Positions 5,535-11,619 of a stretch of 57,191 bases of DNA are shown here, piece after piece (the stretch's first letter is position 1; each line of letters begins with the position of its first letter). The notes under the pieces were generated by a model. The model had not been told where the DNA came from and made no database searches. It saw only the letters and a list, made by a program, of their open reading frames with translations. A program made the translations under genes and the position numbers. Source of the DNA: a virus. The stretch lies in IMG/VR virus record IMGVR_UViG_3300024262_000034, positions 1 through 57,191 of that record. One strand, 5' to 3'.

Positions 5535-6131
5535 TTATCGGTCCATTACTTCCCGCAGGCTAAAAATACCGTCGGTGGCATTTATACCTTTGGGCGTAAT
5601 ACTTTTGTTATGTTTTCGCAGGTGGCCGGATTCAATCAGGCGTTCAACCGCCTCATCCCATTCATACTTTTGGATAGAGGTTTCATCCTGTGCCCGATCA
5701 AAACGGCTCTGGCCGTTATAGGTGGCTTTCATTGATCGGGTGGCAACCAGAACGATCTTTTCTGCAATATCAAGCTCTGCGGCAGGCTCAGTCAACATAA
5801 AAGTAAGGTCTGATTTATTGGCATAAAGTGTTACGCCAGACCACTTACCACAAAAACACCTAAGCTCACCCAATATCATTCGATCAGGCAGTTTGGCCAG
5901 ATAATTCGGGCGATCAGGCTCAAAAATCGGGTGATTGCTGTGGACTGATACCACCTTTTTTTCATCCAAGTGATAAAAGGCGTAAAAATTCCGACTCCCA
6001 CCATCCCAATAACTATGAATATCCGTTGGGATATTATCGGACACGCTGATTTTCTTGCCAGTGTAATCAGGAAAGCAGGCATTTACAATGGCTTTGGTTT
6101 GTTCGTCAATTTTTTCGAGTAAGATATTCAT
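5535..6131 (-). CDS. Hypothetical phage protein (198 aa)
   Basis: An alpha-beta protein with HSYWDGGSRNFYAFYHLD and VSVHSNHPIFE near residues 38-72 and a C-terminal region resembling a winged helix (YEWDEAVERLIESGHLRKHNK near 155-175). I have seen the N-terminal pattern in other tailed phages without a function. It overlaps gene 6128-6400 by ATGA and is followed by the terminator at 5472. Confidence 0.78.
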   Translation of the reverse strand: MNILLEKIDEQTKAIVNACFPDYTGKKISVSDNIPTDIHSYWDGGSRNFYAFYHLDEKKVVSVHSNHPIFEPDRPNYLAKLPDRMILGELRCFCGKWSGVTLYANKSDLTFMLTEPAAELDIAEKIVLVATRSMKATYNGQSRFDRAQDETSIQKYEWDEAVERLIESGHLRKHNKSITPKGINATDGIFSLREVMDR

Positions 6132-6400
6132 TTTTCGTTCCTTGTTTTAAGCTCTTTTTTCAAAATAGCTATTTTGGCCTGATAATAATTAATCCCTTTG
6201 TCCATTCTCTCATAATTAAATGCACTCTTATAATTTGTAGATAAGCCACTTAAACGGCTATCTAATTTTTTAGCAGCATTCCGTGCCTGTTTTCTCTCAA
6301 TCATGCCGTCTTGATATAAATTTAAAAATTCAATTAAAATCATATCCGGTGCTTTTGCTGTTTTTCGCGTAAACTCAATAAGTTTTTCAGCATCCGTCAT
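6128..6400 (-). CDS. Hypothetical helical protein (90 aa)
   Basis: The start follows AAGGATATTATT. It overlaps gene 5535-6131 by four bases. The product is almost entirely helical, with Lys/Arg-rich heptads (ARNAAKKLDSRL, AKIAILKKELK), compatible with a coiled coil. Function unknown. Confidence 0.75.
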   Translation of the reverse strand: MTDAEKLIEFTRKTAKAPDMILIEFLNLYQDGMIERKQARNAAKKLDSRLSGLSTNYKSAFNYERMDKGINYYQAKIAILKKELKTRNEK

Positions 6401-6433
6401 AATAATATCCTTGTTAAAAGTGCATATAACTTA

Positions 6434-6628
6434 TTACCACCCGTTCTTTTCAGAGTCCATTTTGATAGCCGCCCGCAGCACTTCAATCTGTTCTGGCGTA
6501 TATTCTCTGGCTTCTAAATGTTCCATAATCAGACTATTACCTAAGCACTCTTCATCAACAAATTCACACAGCATGGTTTCAGAAAAGGTGAAATTCAGTT
6601 CCAGTAAAGTTTCAATCACTTGCATCAT
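6434..6628 (-). CDS. Hypothetical acidic protein (64 aa)
   Basis: It begins MMQVIETLLELNF after AACAAGGAATT. The product is acidic and helical and carries EYTPEQIEVLRAAIKM, a helix-turn-like stretch without a clear DNA-binding pattern. It is the first gene under promoter 6671-6698. Confidence 0.75.
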   Translation of the reverse strand: MMQVIETLLELNFTFSETMLCEFVDEECLGNSLIMEHLEAREYTPEQIEVLRAAIKMDSEKNGW

Positions 6629-6670
6629 TTTTTTAATTCCTTGTTAAAAGTGTTTTTTATATCCACTTCT

Positions 6671-6698
6671 ATTATAAAATATAAATTTTAGTTGTCAA
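6671..6698 (-). promoter_or_regulatory. Strong sigma70-like promoter (TTGACA-N16-TATAAT)
   Basis: Both hexamers are perfect consensus on the minus strand: TTGACA at 6698-6693 and TATAAT at 6676-6671. The -35 overlaps the stop codon of gene 6695-6931. It is followed by GTGGATATAAAAAACAC, shared with the promoters at 462 and 5185. It is the best promoter in the left region and drives 6628 to 5535. Confidence 0.88.
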
Positions 6699-6931
6699 GC
6701 CGTTTTGTCAAACATAGCTAAAATTTTATTTCCCTGAGAATCATAACAGAATCTGCCATGTTCACCGTAAAAAACAGGACCGCAAATAATGCCAAGCCCT
6801 TGTTTTTTGGACAAAGACAAAAGAGCGTCCGATAAGGTTATACTCTGGTTGGTCGAACATAAATATTTATATTCACCGTAGCCGGTGCGATTGTGAATAG
6901 TTGGTTGTGATACTAATATGTCAATCTTCAT
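6695..6931 (-). CDS. Hypothetical protein (78 aa)
   Basis: The start follows AAAGGTTGAATA. It overlaps the stop of gene 6931-7146 by one base. It is a small mixed protein (LSLSKKQGLGIICGPVFYGEHG). No family is recognised. Its stop codon lies inside promoter 6671-6698. Confidence 0.75.
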   Translation of the reverse strand: MKIDILVSQPTIHNRTGYGEYKYLCSTNQSITLSDALLSLSKKQGLGIICGPVFYGEHGRFCYDSQGNKILAMFDKTA

Positions 6932-7146
6932 TATTCAACCTTTATAGAATTTATTCTGGCATTCGGCGGCAACTTATCAGCAGGCTCAAGCTGTAAAACA
7001 TTAATGTCAAACATCAAGTTATAGCCCCTGAATTGTACAATATATTCATCACAATAGGACACCGTGTATAATGCCCCGCTTACAAAGCCACCAAACCTTT
7101 TCAGGAAAGTCACTCTATATTGTTTTCCGATTTTAGGTTTTATCAT
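6931..7146 (-). CDS. Hypothetical protein, SH3-like by pattern (71 aa)
   Basis: I chose the ATG at 7146; a TTG eleven codons upstream is also open. The product (MIKPKIGKQYRVTFLKRFGGFVSG, then YTVSYCDEYIVQF) has the strand spacing of a small SH3-like barrel, similar in style to gene 9544-9723 (GEKYKVFF, SGEVYEVT). It overlaps gene 7133-7432 by 14 bp. Confidence 0.68.
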   Translation of the reverse strand: MIKPKIGKQYRVTFLKRFGGFVSGALYTVSYCDEYIVQFRGYNLMFDINVLQLEPADKLPPNARINSIKVE

Positions 7147-7432
7147 TTTTTTTAATATCCCACTTTCCTTTTTCTTCAATAAATTTTATCCACCACCAGC
7201 TTGATCGGCTTTTTTGATGAGTGCCGGTTAAGGTGGCCATTGATGGCACTAAATAGGCTGGAAATTGATACCGATTAGCATCATACGCCACAGCCCGTTC
7301 TCGAACATAACAGACAAAGCAATCCCCACAATTGCAACGTGTTTGCAAGGCAACGTCAAGCTGTTGATTGCTTGCGTTTAATAGCGACTTGCGGTTAATA
7401 CCCTCTACGTCTATATAAGCAGATTTTCTCAT
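7133..7432 (-). CDS. Hypothetical Cys/Trp-rich protein (99 aa)
   Basis: The start MRKSAYIDVEG follows GGAAGTTTTAAA. A longer frame to 7549 is a shadow of the membrane protein gene 7434-7592. The middle has CNCGDCFVC, a compact cysteine cluster that may bind zinc, and later SSWWWIKF. No family is recognised. Confidence 0.72.
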   Translation of the reverse strand: MRKSAYIDVEGINRKSLLNASNQQLDVALQTRCNCGDCFVCYVRERAVAYDANRYQFPAYLVPSMATLTGTHQKSRSSWWWIKFIEEKGKWDIKKNDKT

Positions 7433-7433
7433 T

Positions 7434-7592
7434 TTAAAACTTCCAGCCATCAGGCACAAATAAAATAAAATACCGCAAGGCATTGAAAAGTAAAAGTGGT
7501 AGTATAATATAAATAATAATACAGACCACCAGAGAAAGCGGCGAATCATATTTTAATAAAAATTTTTCAACAGGATGTCTTTTTTTAGCCAT
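7434..7592 (-). CDS. Small membrane protein (52 aa)
   Basis: A 52-codon frame starts at an ATG that overlaps the stop of gene 7585-7809 by 8 bp and ends one base before the ATG of 7133-7432. After a basic N-terminus (MAKKRHPVEKFLLK) there is a long hydrophobic stretch at about residues 20-47, one or two membrane passes. Its ribosome site and first codons are a copy of those of gene 7585-7809. Confidence 0.72.
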   Translation of the reverse strand: MAKKRHPVEKFLLKYDSPLSLVVCIIIYIILPLLLFNALRYFILFVPDGWKF

Positions 7593-7611
7593 TCTCTGCT
7601 TTCCTTTTTAA
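7579..7611. repeat. 33-bp direct repeat covering a start region (copy 1)
   Basis: This stretch is identical to 7796-7828. Each copy holds the ribosome site AAAGGAAAGCAGAGA, the ATG and the first codons (MAKK) of a gene, here 7434-7592. The two genes differ after codon 4, so the start region alone was duplicated. Confidence 0.9.
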
Positions 7612-7809
7612 TTCAGACGTAGCTTGTAAGATAGCCTGATCTTGCCAGATGGTGGCGTTTATTGCCAGCGAACCGGATAAACGAGGGTAGCCCCACTCTA
7701 TAATAAGCTGTTTGTCTTTGTAAACATCAACATAAAGCTCTTGCCGGTCATGGAAATGCCAGACTGTTTTGAAACCGTCTTTTTCTAAAGTAACACTTTT
7801 TTTAGCCAT
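7585..7809 (-). CDS. Hypothetical protein (74 aa)
   Basis: The product (MAKKSVTLEKDGFKTVWHFHDRQ) looks like a small all-beta protein with a helical tail (LQATSELKRKAENG). The start follows AAAGGAAAGCAGAGA. No family is recognised. It is cotranscribed with 7842-8354 (32-bp gap) and 7434-7592 (overlap). Confidence 0.72.
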   Translation of the reverse strand: MAKKSVTLEKDGFKTVWHFHDRQELYVDVYKDKQLIIEWGYPRLSGSLAINATIWQDQAILQATSELKRKAENG

Positions 7810-7828
7810 TCTCTGCTTTCCTTTTTAA
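7796..7828. repeat. 33-bp direct repeat covering a start region (copy 2)
   Basis: Identical to 7579-7611. It supplies the ribosome site and first codons of gene 7585-7809. Confidence 0.9.
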
Positions 7829-7841
7829 ATAAAGCTCAATA

Positions 7842-8354
7842 TCACTTGTCAATAAATATCTTTCCAGTAAGCAAAAATTCGTTATCGTTGGCTTTAATAT
7901 TTTCAATAATATATTCGTCGCTGTTGATGTCGTCATACTCTTGAGCCAACATTTTAAGATAAGCACCGGCCAATGCTTTTAAAAAGTTGGTTTCAATCCG
8001 TTCATCCTCTGATTGCCACTGTTCATCATCCTCAATAGACTCACAGGCAGTATGAAATAAATCTTTGTACTCCAAAGCAATTTTATACGTTTGGCAGTCT
8101 TTGCCGTGATTTTCCAGTATTTTTTCAATGGTGAAATCAGCCGCCGCAATCGTGCAATCAACATATTCAATCTTAATAGTTTTTTGATACAGGTCAAACC
8201 CTGTTATTTCCAGACCGACATTTTTTGCATCATCATAAATATAATCCCACCAGTCATGCAGGCAGGAATCTTCACGATGTTGATTGACAACCTTTTCTTG
8301 TACATCTTCAGAAAGCTCTTCAAACGTGTAAACTTTTACTTTTGCAATTCTCAT
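7842..8354 (-). CDS. Phage protein of the YTFEELSEDVQEK type (170 aa)
   Basis: The N-terminus (KVKVYTFEELSEDVQEKVV) is typical of a widespread family in phages and prophages that is sometimes labelled as the N-terminal domain of a toxin-antitoxin stability antitoxin. No toxin-like gene lies beside it, so I do not infer such a system. The rest is acidic and helical with DEQWQSEDERIE near 120. It follows promoter 8394-8422 and AAGGAATAAAGA. Confidence 0.75.
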   Translation of the reverse strand: MRIAKVKVYTFEELSEDVQEKVVNQHREDSCLHDWWDYIYDDAKNVGLEITGFDLYQKTIKIEYVDCTIAAADFTIEKILENHGKDCQTYKIALEYKDLFHTACESIEDDEQWQSEDERIETNFLKALAGAYLKMLAQEYDDINSDEYIIENIKANDNEFLLTGKIFIDK

Positions 8355-8393
8355 TCTTTATTCCTTTTCTTGTTTTATTTCAATATCCGATAT

Positions 8394-8422
8394 AGGATAA
8401 TATATGTTTTCAGGAAAGTCAA
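8394..8422 (-). promoter_or_regulatory. Probable sigma70-like promoter (TTGACT-N17-TATCCT)
   Basis: TTGACT (8422-8417) and TATCCT (8399-8394) lie 17 bp apart on the minus strand. The -35 overlaps the stop of gene 8419-8661, as in the other promoters of this region. Confidence 0.5.
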
Positions 8423-8661
8423 CCCACAATCAAAAACTTTTTTCGGCCTGTGTCACGAATTTCATTTAATGCTTCCATATCCATCTCACCATTGAACATA
8501 AAGCATTGCCACCGAATTAAACGGGCAATCTGTTTTATGGTAACGGCCAGTGATTTAAAGTCAGGCAGGCCGAATCCAAAAAAGCAATCAATACCGGACG
8601 TACTTAAATCTTCACCAGATTGGGCAATCTTGACAGCCTCAGAAAGTTCTTTTTTATTCAT
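8419..8661 (-). CDS. Hypothetical protein (80 aa)
   Basis: The start follows AAGGAATAAAAA. The product is helical with FFGFGLPDFKSLAVTIKQIARLIRWQ near residues 27-52, a pattern common in small phage proteins of unknown function. It is the first gene left of repeat region 8740-9146, under promoter 8688-8715. Confidence 0.75.
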   Translation of the reverse strand: MNKKELSEAVKIAQSGEDLSTSGIDCFFGFGLPDFKSLAVTIKQIARLIRWQCFMFNGEMDMEALNEIRDTGRKKFLIVG

Positions 8662-8687
8662 TTTTTATTCCTTATGTTGTTACTCAT

Positions 8688-8715
8688 AATGTAGAATATA
8701 AAAAATAAAAGGCAA
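8688..8715 (-). promoter_or_regulatory. Sigma70-like promoter (TTGCCT-N16-TACATT)
   Basis: TTGCCT (8715-8710) and TACATT (8693-8688) are 16 bp apart on the minus strand, nearly the same arrangement as at 1073-1100. Just upstream lies GCAAATAAATTTGC, a short palindrome followed by T-rich sequence that could act as a weak terminator for anything entering from the repeats. Confidence 0.55.
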
Positions 8716-8778
8716 ATAAATTTGCAAAAAATTTTTCAGGCTGTATAGTTATGACATGAAGATCGACCGGCAAACGTA

Positions 8779-8994
8779 GTCCGATAATATTTCAACAGAA
8801 ATAATCGCTCTAGGTCCAGTAACCCTAGATAGTTATAGGACCAGTCCGGCCTGAAATGTCCAAAGGTCCGGTAACAATGAAGGTCCGATAATATAACTGG
8901 GAGTGACAATCAAGGTCCGATAATATAGAGAACTGGATAAGTAGATCAAGAAGTCCAGAAAGAGAACTGGATAAGTGGATCAAGAAGTCCAGAA
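8779..8994. repeat. Mosaic repeat block with GTCCGATAAT modules and a 34-bp tandem repeat
   Basis: No gene lies in 8662-9139. GTCCGATAAT occurs at 8779, 8883 and 8915. The third copy is preceded by ACAATCAAG, the start of the 16-bp unit of the array at 1-215. A 34-bp unit is doubled at 8927-8960 and 8961-8994 with one mismatch and runs straight into the 17-bp array. Fragments of one repeat family are built into another. Confidence 0.9.
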
Positions 8995-9146
8995 GCCGCT
9001 TCCCTAAAAGTGCCGCTTCCCTAAAAGTGCCGCTTCCCTAAAAGTGCCGCTTCCCTAAAAGTGCCGCTTCCCTAAAAGTGCCGCTTCCCTAAAAGTGCCG
9101 CTTCCCTAAAAGTGCCGCTTCCCTAAAAGTGCCGCTTCCCTAAAAA
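8995..9146. repeat. 17-bp tandem array, nine copies
   Basis: Nine perfect units of GCCGCTTCCCTAAAAGT (the last lacks the final base pair pattern). The array shares its core with the interspersed repeats at 3310-3558. Its last copy runs into gene 9140-9310 and supplies that gene's stop codon (TAG from CTA in the repeat). Confidence 0.96.
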
Positions 9147-9310
9147 CACTCATCCTCATCGAAAATAATATTTCGCCAAACGATTGGATAGTCATCATCC
9201 TCTAGTTCTCTCAATGTTCGCATAATAGGCACACCAGATAATTCATCGAACCCACACCCTATTGCGTGATGAACCTGTAACTGTAATTGTTTTTTACTTA
9301 TACGAGCCAT
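9140..9310 (-). CDS. Hypothetical acidic protein (56 aa)
   Basis: I start at MARISKKQLQLQ (9310) because AGAGGAACAACA stands upstream; the longer frame to 9391 only overlaps gene 9324-9554. The C-terminus is acidic (IIFDEDECF). The stop codon is provided by the last 17-bp repeat unit, so repeat expansion may have trimmed an older, longer C-terminus. No family is recognised. Confidence 0.65.
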   Translation of the reverse strand: MARISKKQLQLQVHHAIGCGFDELSGVPIMRTLRELEDDDYPIVWRNIIFDEDECF

Positions 9311-9323
9311 TGTTGTTCCTCTC

Positions 9324-9554
9324 CTAAATTCTACGGCGAATACTTGAATCCGGTTCATGTATTGCAAAAACAATTTCTTGATGACGTTCACCCTGCTTGA
9401 CAGCTTCTGCCTCTGTCTCTACCACCGTTCCCCGCACACCGTTGTATAGGCTGAGAAACCTGTACCGCACATAGGTTGGTTGACTACCCAAACGCTCGAT
9501 TGTATATATCGCTCCACCGGTTGGGGGCAATATTCGTTTTGATCTAGTTGTCAT
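9324..9554 (-). CDS. Hypothetical protein (76 aa)
   Basis: The start overlaps gene 9544-9723 by 11 bp and follows GGATGGAAAAGATAA. The product (TGGAIYTIERLGSQPTYVRYRFLSLYNG) is probably a small beta-rich protein with a basic end (SSIRRRI). Function unknown. Confidence 0.7.
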   Translation of the reverse strand: MTTRSKRILPPTGGAIYTIERLGSQPTYVRYRFLSLYNGVRGTVVETEAEAVKQGERHQEIVFAIHEPDSSIRRRI

Positions 9555-9723
9555 TTATCTTTTCCATCCTCAATGTATGCAACAAAAAAACATACGCAGA
9601 ATCTTTAAACCGGACAAGATTCTTTTCGACAGCCGTAACCTCATAAACTTCACCACTTTTAAGACCGGATGAATGTTCCCGGAAAAAGACTTTATATTTT
9701 TCACCTACTTTTATCTCAACCAT
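9544..9723 (-). CDS. Hypothetical small beta protein (59 aa)
   Basis: A 59-codon frame lies between 9324-9554 and 9758-10324, with the start after AGAGGATAAAATATAC. The product (MVEIKVGEKYKVFFREHSS, then SGEVYEVTAVEKNLVRFKD) has the strand spacing of a small SH3-like barrel, as in phage proteins of this size that I have seen without a function. Confidence 0.68.
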   Translation of the reverse strand: MVEIKVGEKYKVFFREHSSGLKSGEVYEVTAVEKNLVRFKDSAYVFLLHTLRMEKINDN

Positions 9724-9757
9724 GTATATTTTATCCTCTAACTGTAGAAGATTTTTT

Positions 9758-10324
9758 TCACCAACACTTCACCCTATACTTACCGGGAACATAAGACAAT
9801 ACCGCTTTCGATTGCCGTATGGTTGTGTTCAGTTCATCAAACGCTTCCTGAATTTCCGTTGGAACATCACCCTCTTCCGGTAAGTCACCGGAGTAATAAT
9901 CATATGGCTCAATCTCGGAGGCGTACACCGGGTCACAGATAATAAGTTTTGCTTGTGCATAATAATTCTTTGGATTTTCATCATCAAGCATTATCTCGTC
10001 ATACAGGTAGTCATTAAGATCACCCTCGCTGAAAAAATAACGATCAAAACATACTGAATAGACCGGTCGCTTTCTATCCCATTCTTTTTCATGCAAAGCA
10101 AAAAACTTTTCTTTTTGCTTTGCATAACTACACTTTTCGCAGTATGAGTTCTTGTCATAGACACACCCACACTCACACTTTTTATGTGTTGCCCCATCCC
10201 ATCTAGCTGATCTCTCATCTGCTCCATAATAATGACCTTGACGGCTCACCCAACCTTTGATGTCAGTCCGGTAAGTTGCCGCAGACTCATCCTCTGGAAA
10301 AATTTTGATGTCTTCATTCATCAT
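9758..10324 (-). CDS. Zinc-finger phage protein (188 aa)
   Basis: I start at ATG 10324 after AAAGAGGTTGGTTTCC; a TTG three codons upstream lies within the ribosome-site region. Residues about 40-70 have THKKCECGCVYDKN and YCEKC, two pairs of cysteines forming a zinc site. The WVSRQGHYYGADERSARWDGATH part before it is characteristic of a conserved phage family of unknown function. The rest is acidic and Tyr-rich. Confidence 0.78.
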   Translation of the reverse strand: MMNEDIKIFPEDESAATYRTDIKGWVSRQGHYYGADERSARWDGATHKKCECGCVYDKNSYCEKCSYAKQKEKFFALHEKEWDRKRPVYSVCFDRYFFSEGDLNDYLYDEIMLDDENPKNYYAQAKLIICDPVYASEIEPYDYYSGDLPEEGDVPTEIQEAFDELNTTIRQSKAVLSYVPGKYRVKCW

Positions 10325-10380
10325 GGAAACCAACCTCTTTATTTAAATTTTATGGTGACGGACTCTAAATTGTTTTAATA

Positions 10381-10427
10381 GGTCGCCAGCAGGTGTGTGA
10401 CTACCGGCGACCAAAGGAGGAAAAATG
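10381..10427. other. Inverted repeat followed by a consensus Shine-Dalgarno/ATG on the plus strand
   Basis: GGTCGCC (10381-10387) pairs with 10406-10412, and the plus strand continues CAAAGGAGGAAAAATG. The same order (hairpin, then AAGGAGGGAAAAATG) occurs at 5480-5534. Read on the minus strand the site lies just after the stop of gene 10433-10600 and contains CCTCCTT, the 16S rRNA anti-SD word. The plus-strand frame of 50 codons is the antisense of a real gene, so the site is either a plus-strand start or a 3' UTR element. Confidence 0.6.
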
Positions 10428-10432
10428 AAAAT

Positions 10433-10600
10433 CTATTTAAAAAATCCCCACAATGCCATAATAAATAGCATTTCAGAGATTAAAAAGAACACACTAAAAA
10501 ACCGGATGAGTGTTCCGTTTCCACAATGCTCTTTAAATATGTTGCTGCAATTCACCATCATGTGCAGACATAAATAAGCTGTAAGATAGATATTAAACAT
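10433..10600 (-). CDS. Small membrane protein (55 aa)
   Basis: The start overlaps the stop of gene 10600-11184 (TAATG) and follows AAGGATTGCACACTA. The N-terminus is Cys/His-rich (LCLHMMVNC). Residues about 33-53 (IRFFSVFFLISEMLFIM) form a clear transmembrane helix. No family is recognised. It is the last gene before the hairpin at 10381. Confidence 0.7.
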   Translation of the reverse strand: MFNIYLTAYLCLHMMVNCSNIFKEHCGNGTLIRFFSVFFLISEMLFIMALWGFFK

Positions 10601-11184
10601 TAGTGTGCAATCCTTATAATCCCCTGTTCTTTACAAAACGAACAACGGCATGGTGGGTCTGACCTGTCATCAGGTTTTCCATCAGGTGCAGCACCATGCC
10701 AACGCCAACGATCTTCGGCTCCCATCAGGCAGTGGTGATTCTTATCAAATTCCGGGAATTCATCATTATGCTCTTCCCAGTGCCGGACATGTTGTTCAAA
10801 ACTTTCCAGCACTTCCTGATCGGTCTGCCCTTCATCAAACGTCCAATGTTCAAACCATGACAGACACCACGTTGTGTCTTCCAGCTTCTTAACCTCATAG
10901 GTCATCGTTCCTTCAATCGCACCGTTATCTTTGTCAACCTGACGTTGAAAGGCTTCTTCACAAAATTTTTGCAATTCTTCAGGAGTTGGCTCTTCTCTGA
11001 AGATTGTATTCCAACCGGTTCCGTTACGGCTTTGACCATCAGGAAGACCACCACAACTGCGGCATGGTTTATCCTTGGTGTCATCGGGGTCAGACTTACA
11101 CCAGCAGTCTTTGCCAACTTCCCGTGTGAAAATCCATTTTAGTTCAAAGCGGTAATGGGGATATTTTTTTACCGACATTTCCAT
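10600..11184 (-). CDS. Cysteine-rich phage protein (194 aa)
   Basis: I start at MEMSVKK (11184) after GGATGGT, inside the end of membrane-protein gene 11169-11267; the frame reaches 11241 but that extension is a shadow. The product has CWCKSD..CRSCGG near residue 30 and PPCRCSFC near the C-terminus, so it likely binds one or two metals, and an acidic Trp-rich middle (SWFEHWTFDEGQ). No family is recognised. Confidence 0.7.
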   Translation of the reverse strand: MEMSVKKYPHYRFELKWIFTREVGKDCWCKSDPDDTKDKPCRSCGGLPDGQSRNGTGWNTIFREEPTPEELQKFCEEAFQRQVDKDNGAIEGTMTYEVKKLEDTTWCLSWFEHWTFDEGQTDQEVLESFEQHVRHWEEHNDEFPEFDKNHHCLMGAEDRWRWHGAAPDGKPDDRSDPPCRCSFCKEQGIIRIAH

Positions 11185-11267
11185 ACCATCCAAAAAAAGA
11201 AAACACCAACCGTAACACAACCAGCCGTGAAAAGCTGGCACAATAAATTATAATTTTCAGCATTCAT
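11169..11267 (-). CDS. Small membrane protein (32 aa)
   Basis: A 32-codon frame follows promoter 11289-11316 and AGAAAGGGTTTTATT. A short N-terminus is followed by CQLFTAGCVTVGVFFFWMVW, one transmembrane helix, and a basic end. It overlaps the start of gene 10600-11184. Its role is not known. Confidence 0.65.
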   Translation of the reverse strand: MNAENYNLLCQLFTAGCVTVGVFFFWMVWKCR

Positions 11268-11288
11268 AATAAAACCCTTTCTCCCTAC

Positions 11289-11316
11289 ATATTACCATCT
11301 AGGGATCAAAAGTCAA
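11289..11316 (-). promoter_or_regulatory. Sigma70-like promoter (TTGACT-N16-TAATAT)
   Basis: TTGACT (11316-11311) and TAATAT (11294-11289) are 16 bp apart on the minus strand, just after gene 11318-11608. It drives the run 11267 to 10433. Confidence 0.65.
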
Positions 11317-11317
11317 A

Positions 11318-11608
11318 CTATTTCAATAAATTTTCATTATAAATCTGGATGGCCTTTTCCACATTCTTGACATGTTGATCAACAAAGTTTTTCAGCCGCA
11401 TCAGATCACTGAAGTGGCGGTTCAGGCTAAGCGGAGCTTTGCTGTCTGTTCCGGGACTCTGGTGATCCCATAATAAGACTGTGCTGCTACCATCACACAG
11501 GGTAAATTCAGCCTCCATTGATCCGAGATACACATTTACATTTGAAGAAGCACTTCTCAGGGGGTTTCGACCCGCCGTACTCAGGAATGTTTGCTTGGCA
11601 ATTTCCAT
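11318..11608 (-). CDS. Hypothetical protein (96 aa)
   Basis: The start follows AAAGGTGTAGT. The product has a beta-rich N-terminal half (NVNVYLGSMEAEFTLCDGSSTVLLWDHQ) and a helical C-terminal half (LMRLKNFVDQHVKNVEKAIQIY). No family is recognised. Confidence 0.75.
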   Translation of the reverse strand: MEIAKQTFLSTAGRNPLRSASSNVNVYLGSMEAEFTLCDGSSTVLLWDHQSPGTDSKAPLSLNRHFSDLMRLKNFVDQHVKNVEKAIQIYNENLLK

Positions 11609-11619
11609 ACTACACCTTT

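Noticed and set aside
7133-7549. 138-codon reading starting MIRRFLWW with a membrane segment
   Set aside because: Its first 39 codons overlap the better supported gene 7434-7592; the ribosome site GGAAG precedes MRKSAYID at 7432.
7842-8354. Toxin-antitoxin module
   Set aside because: The protein resembles a family sometimes labelled antitoxin, but no toxin-like gene lies beside it, so no system is claimed.
10425-10577. 50-codon plus-strand frame after AAAGGAGGAAAAATG
   Set aside because: It is exactly antisense to a convincing membrane-protein gene (10433-10600) that overlaps its upstream neighbour as TAATG. The ribosome site is recorded as a finding.
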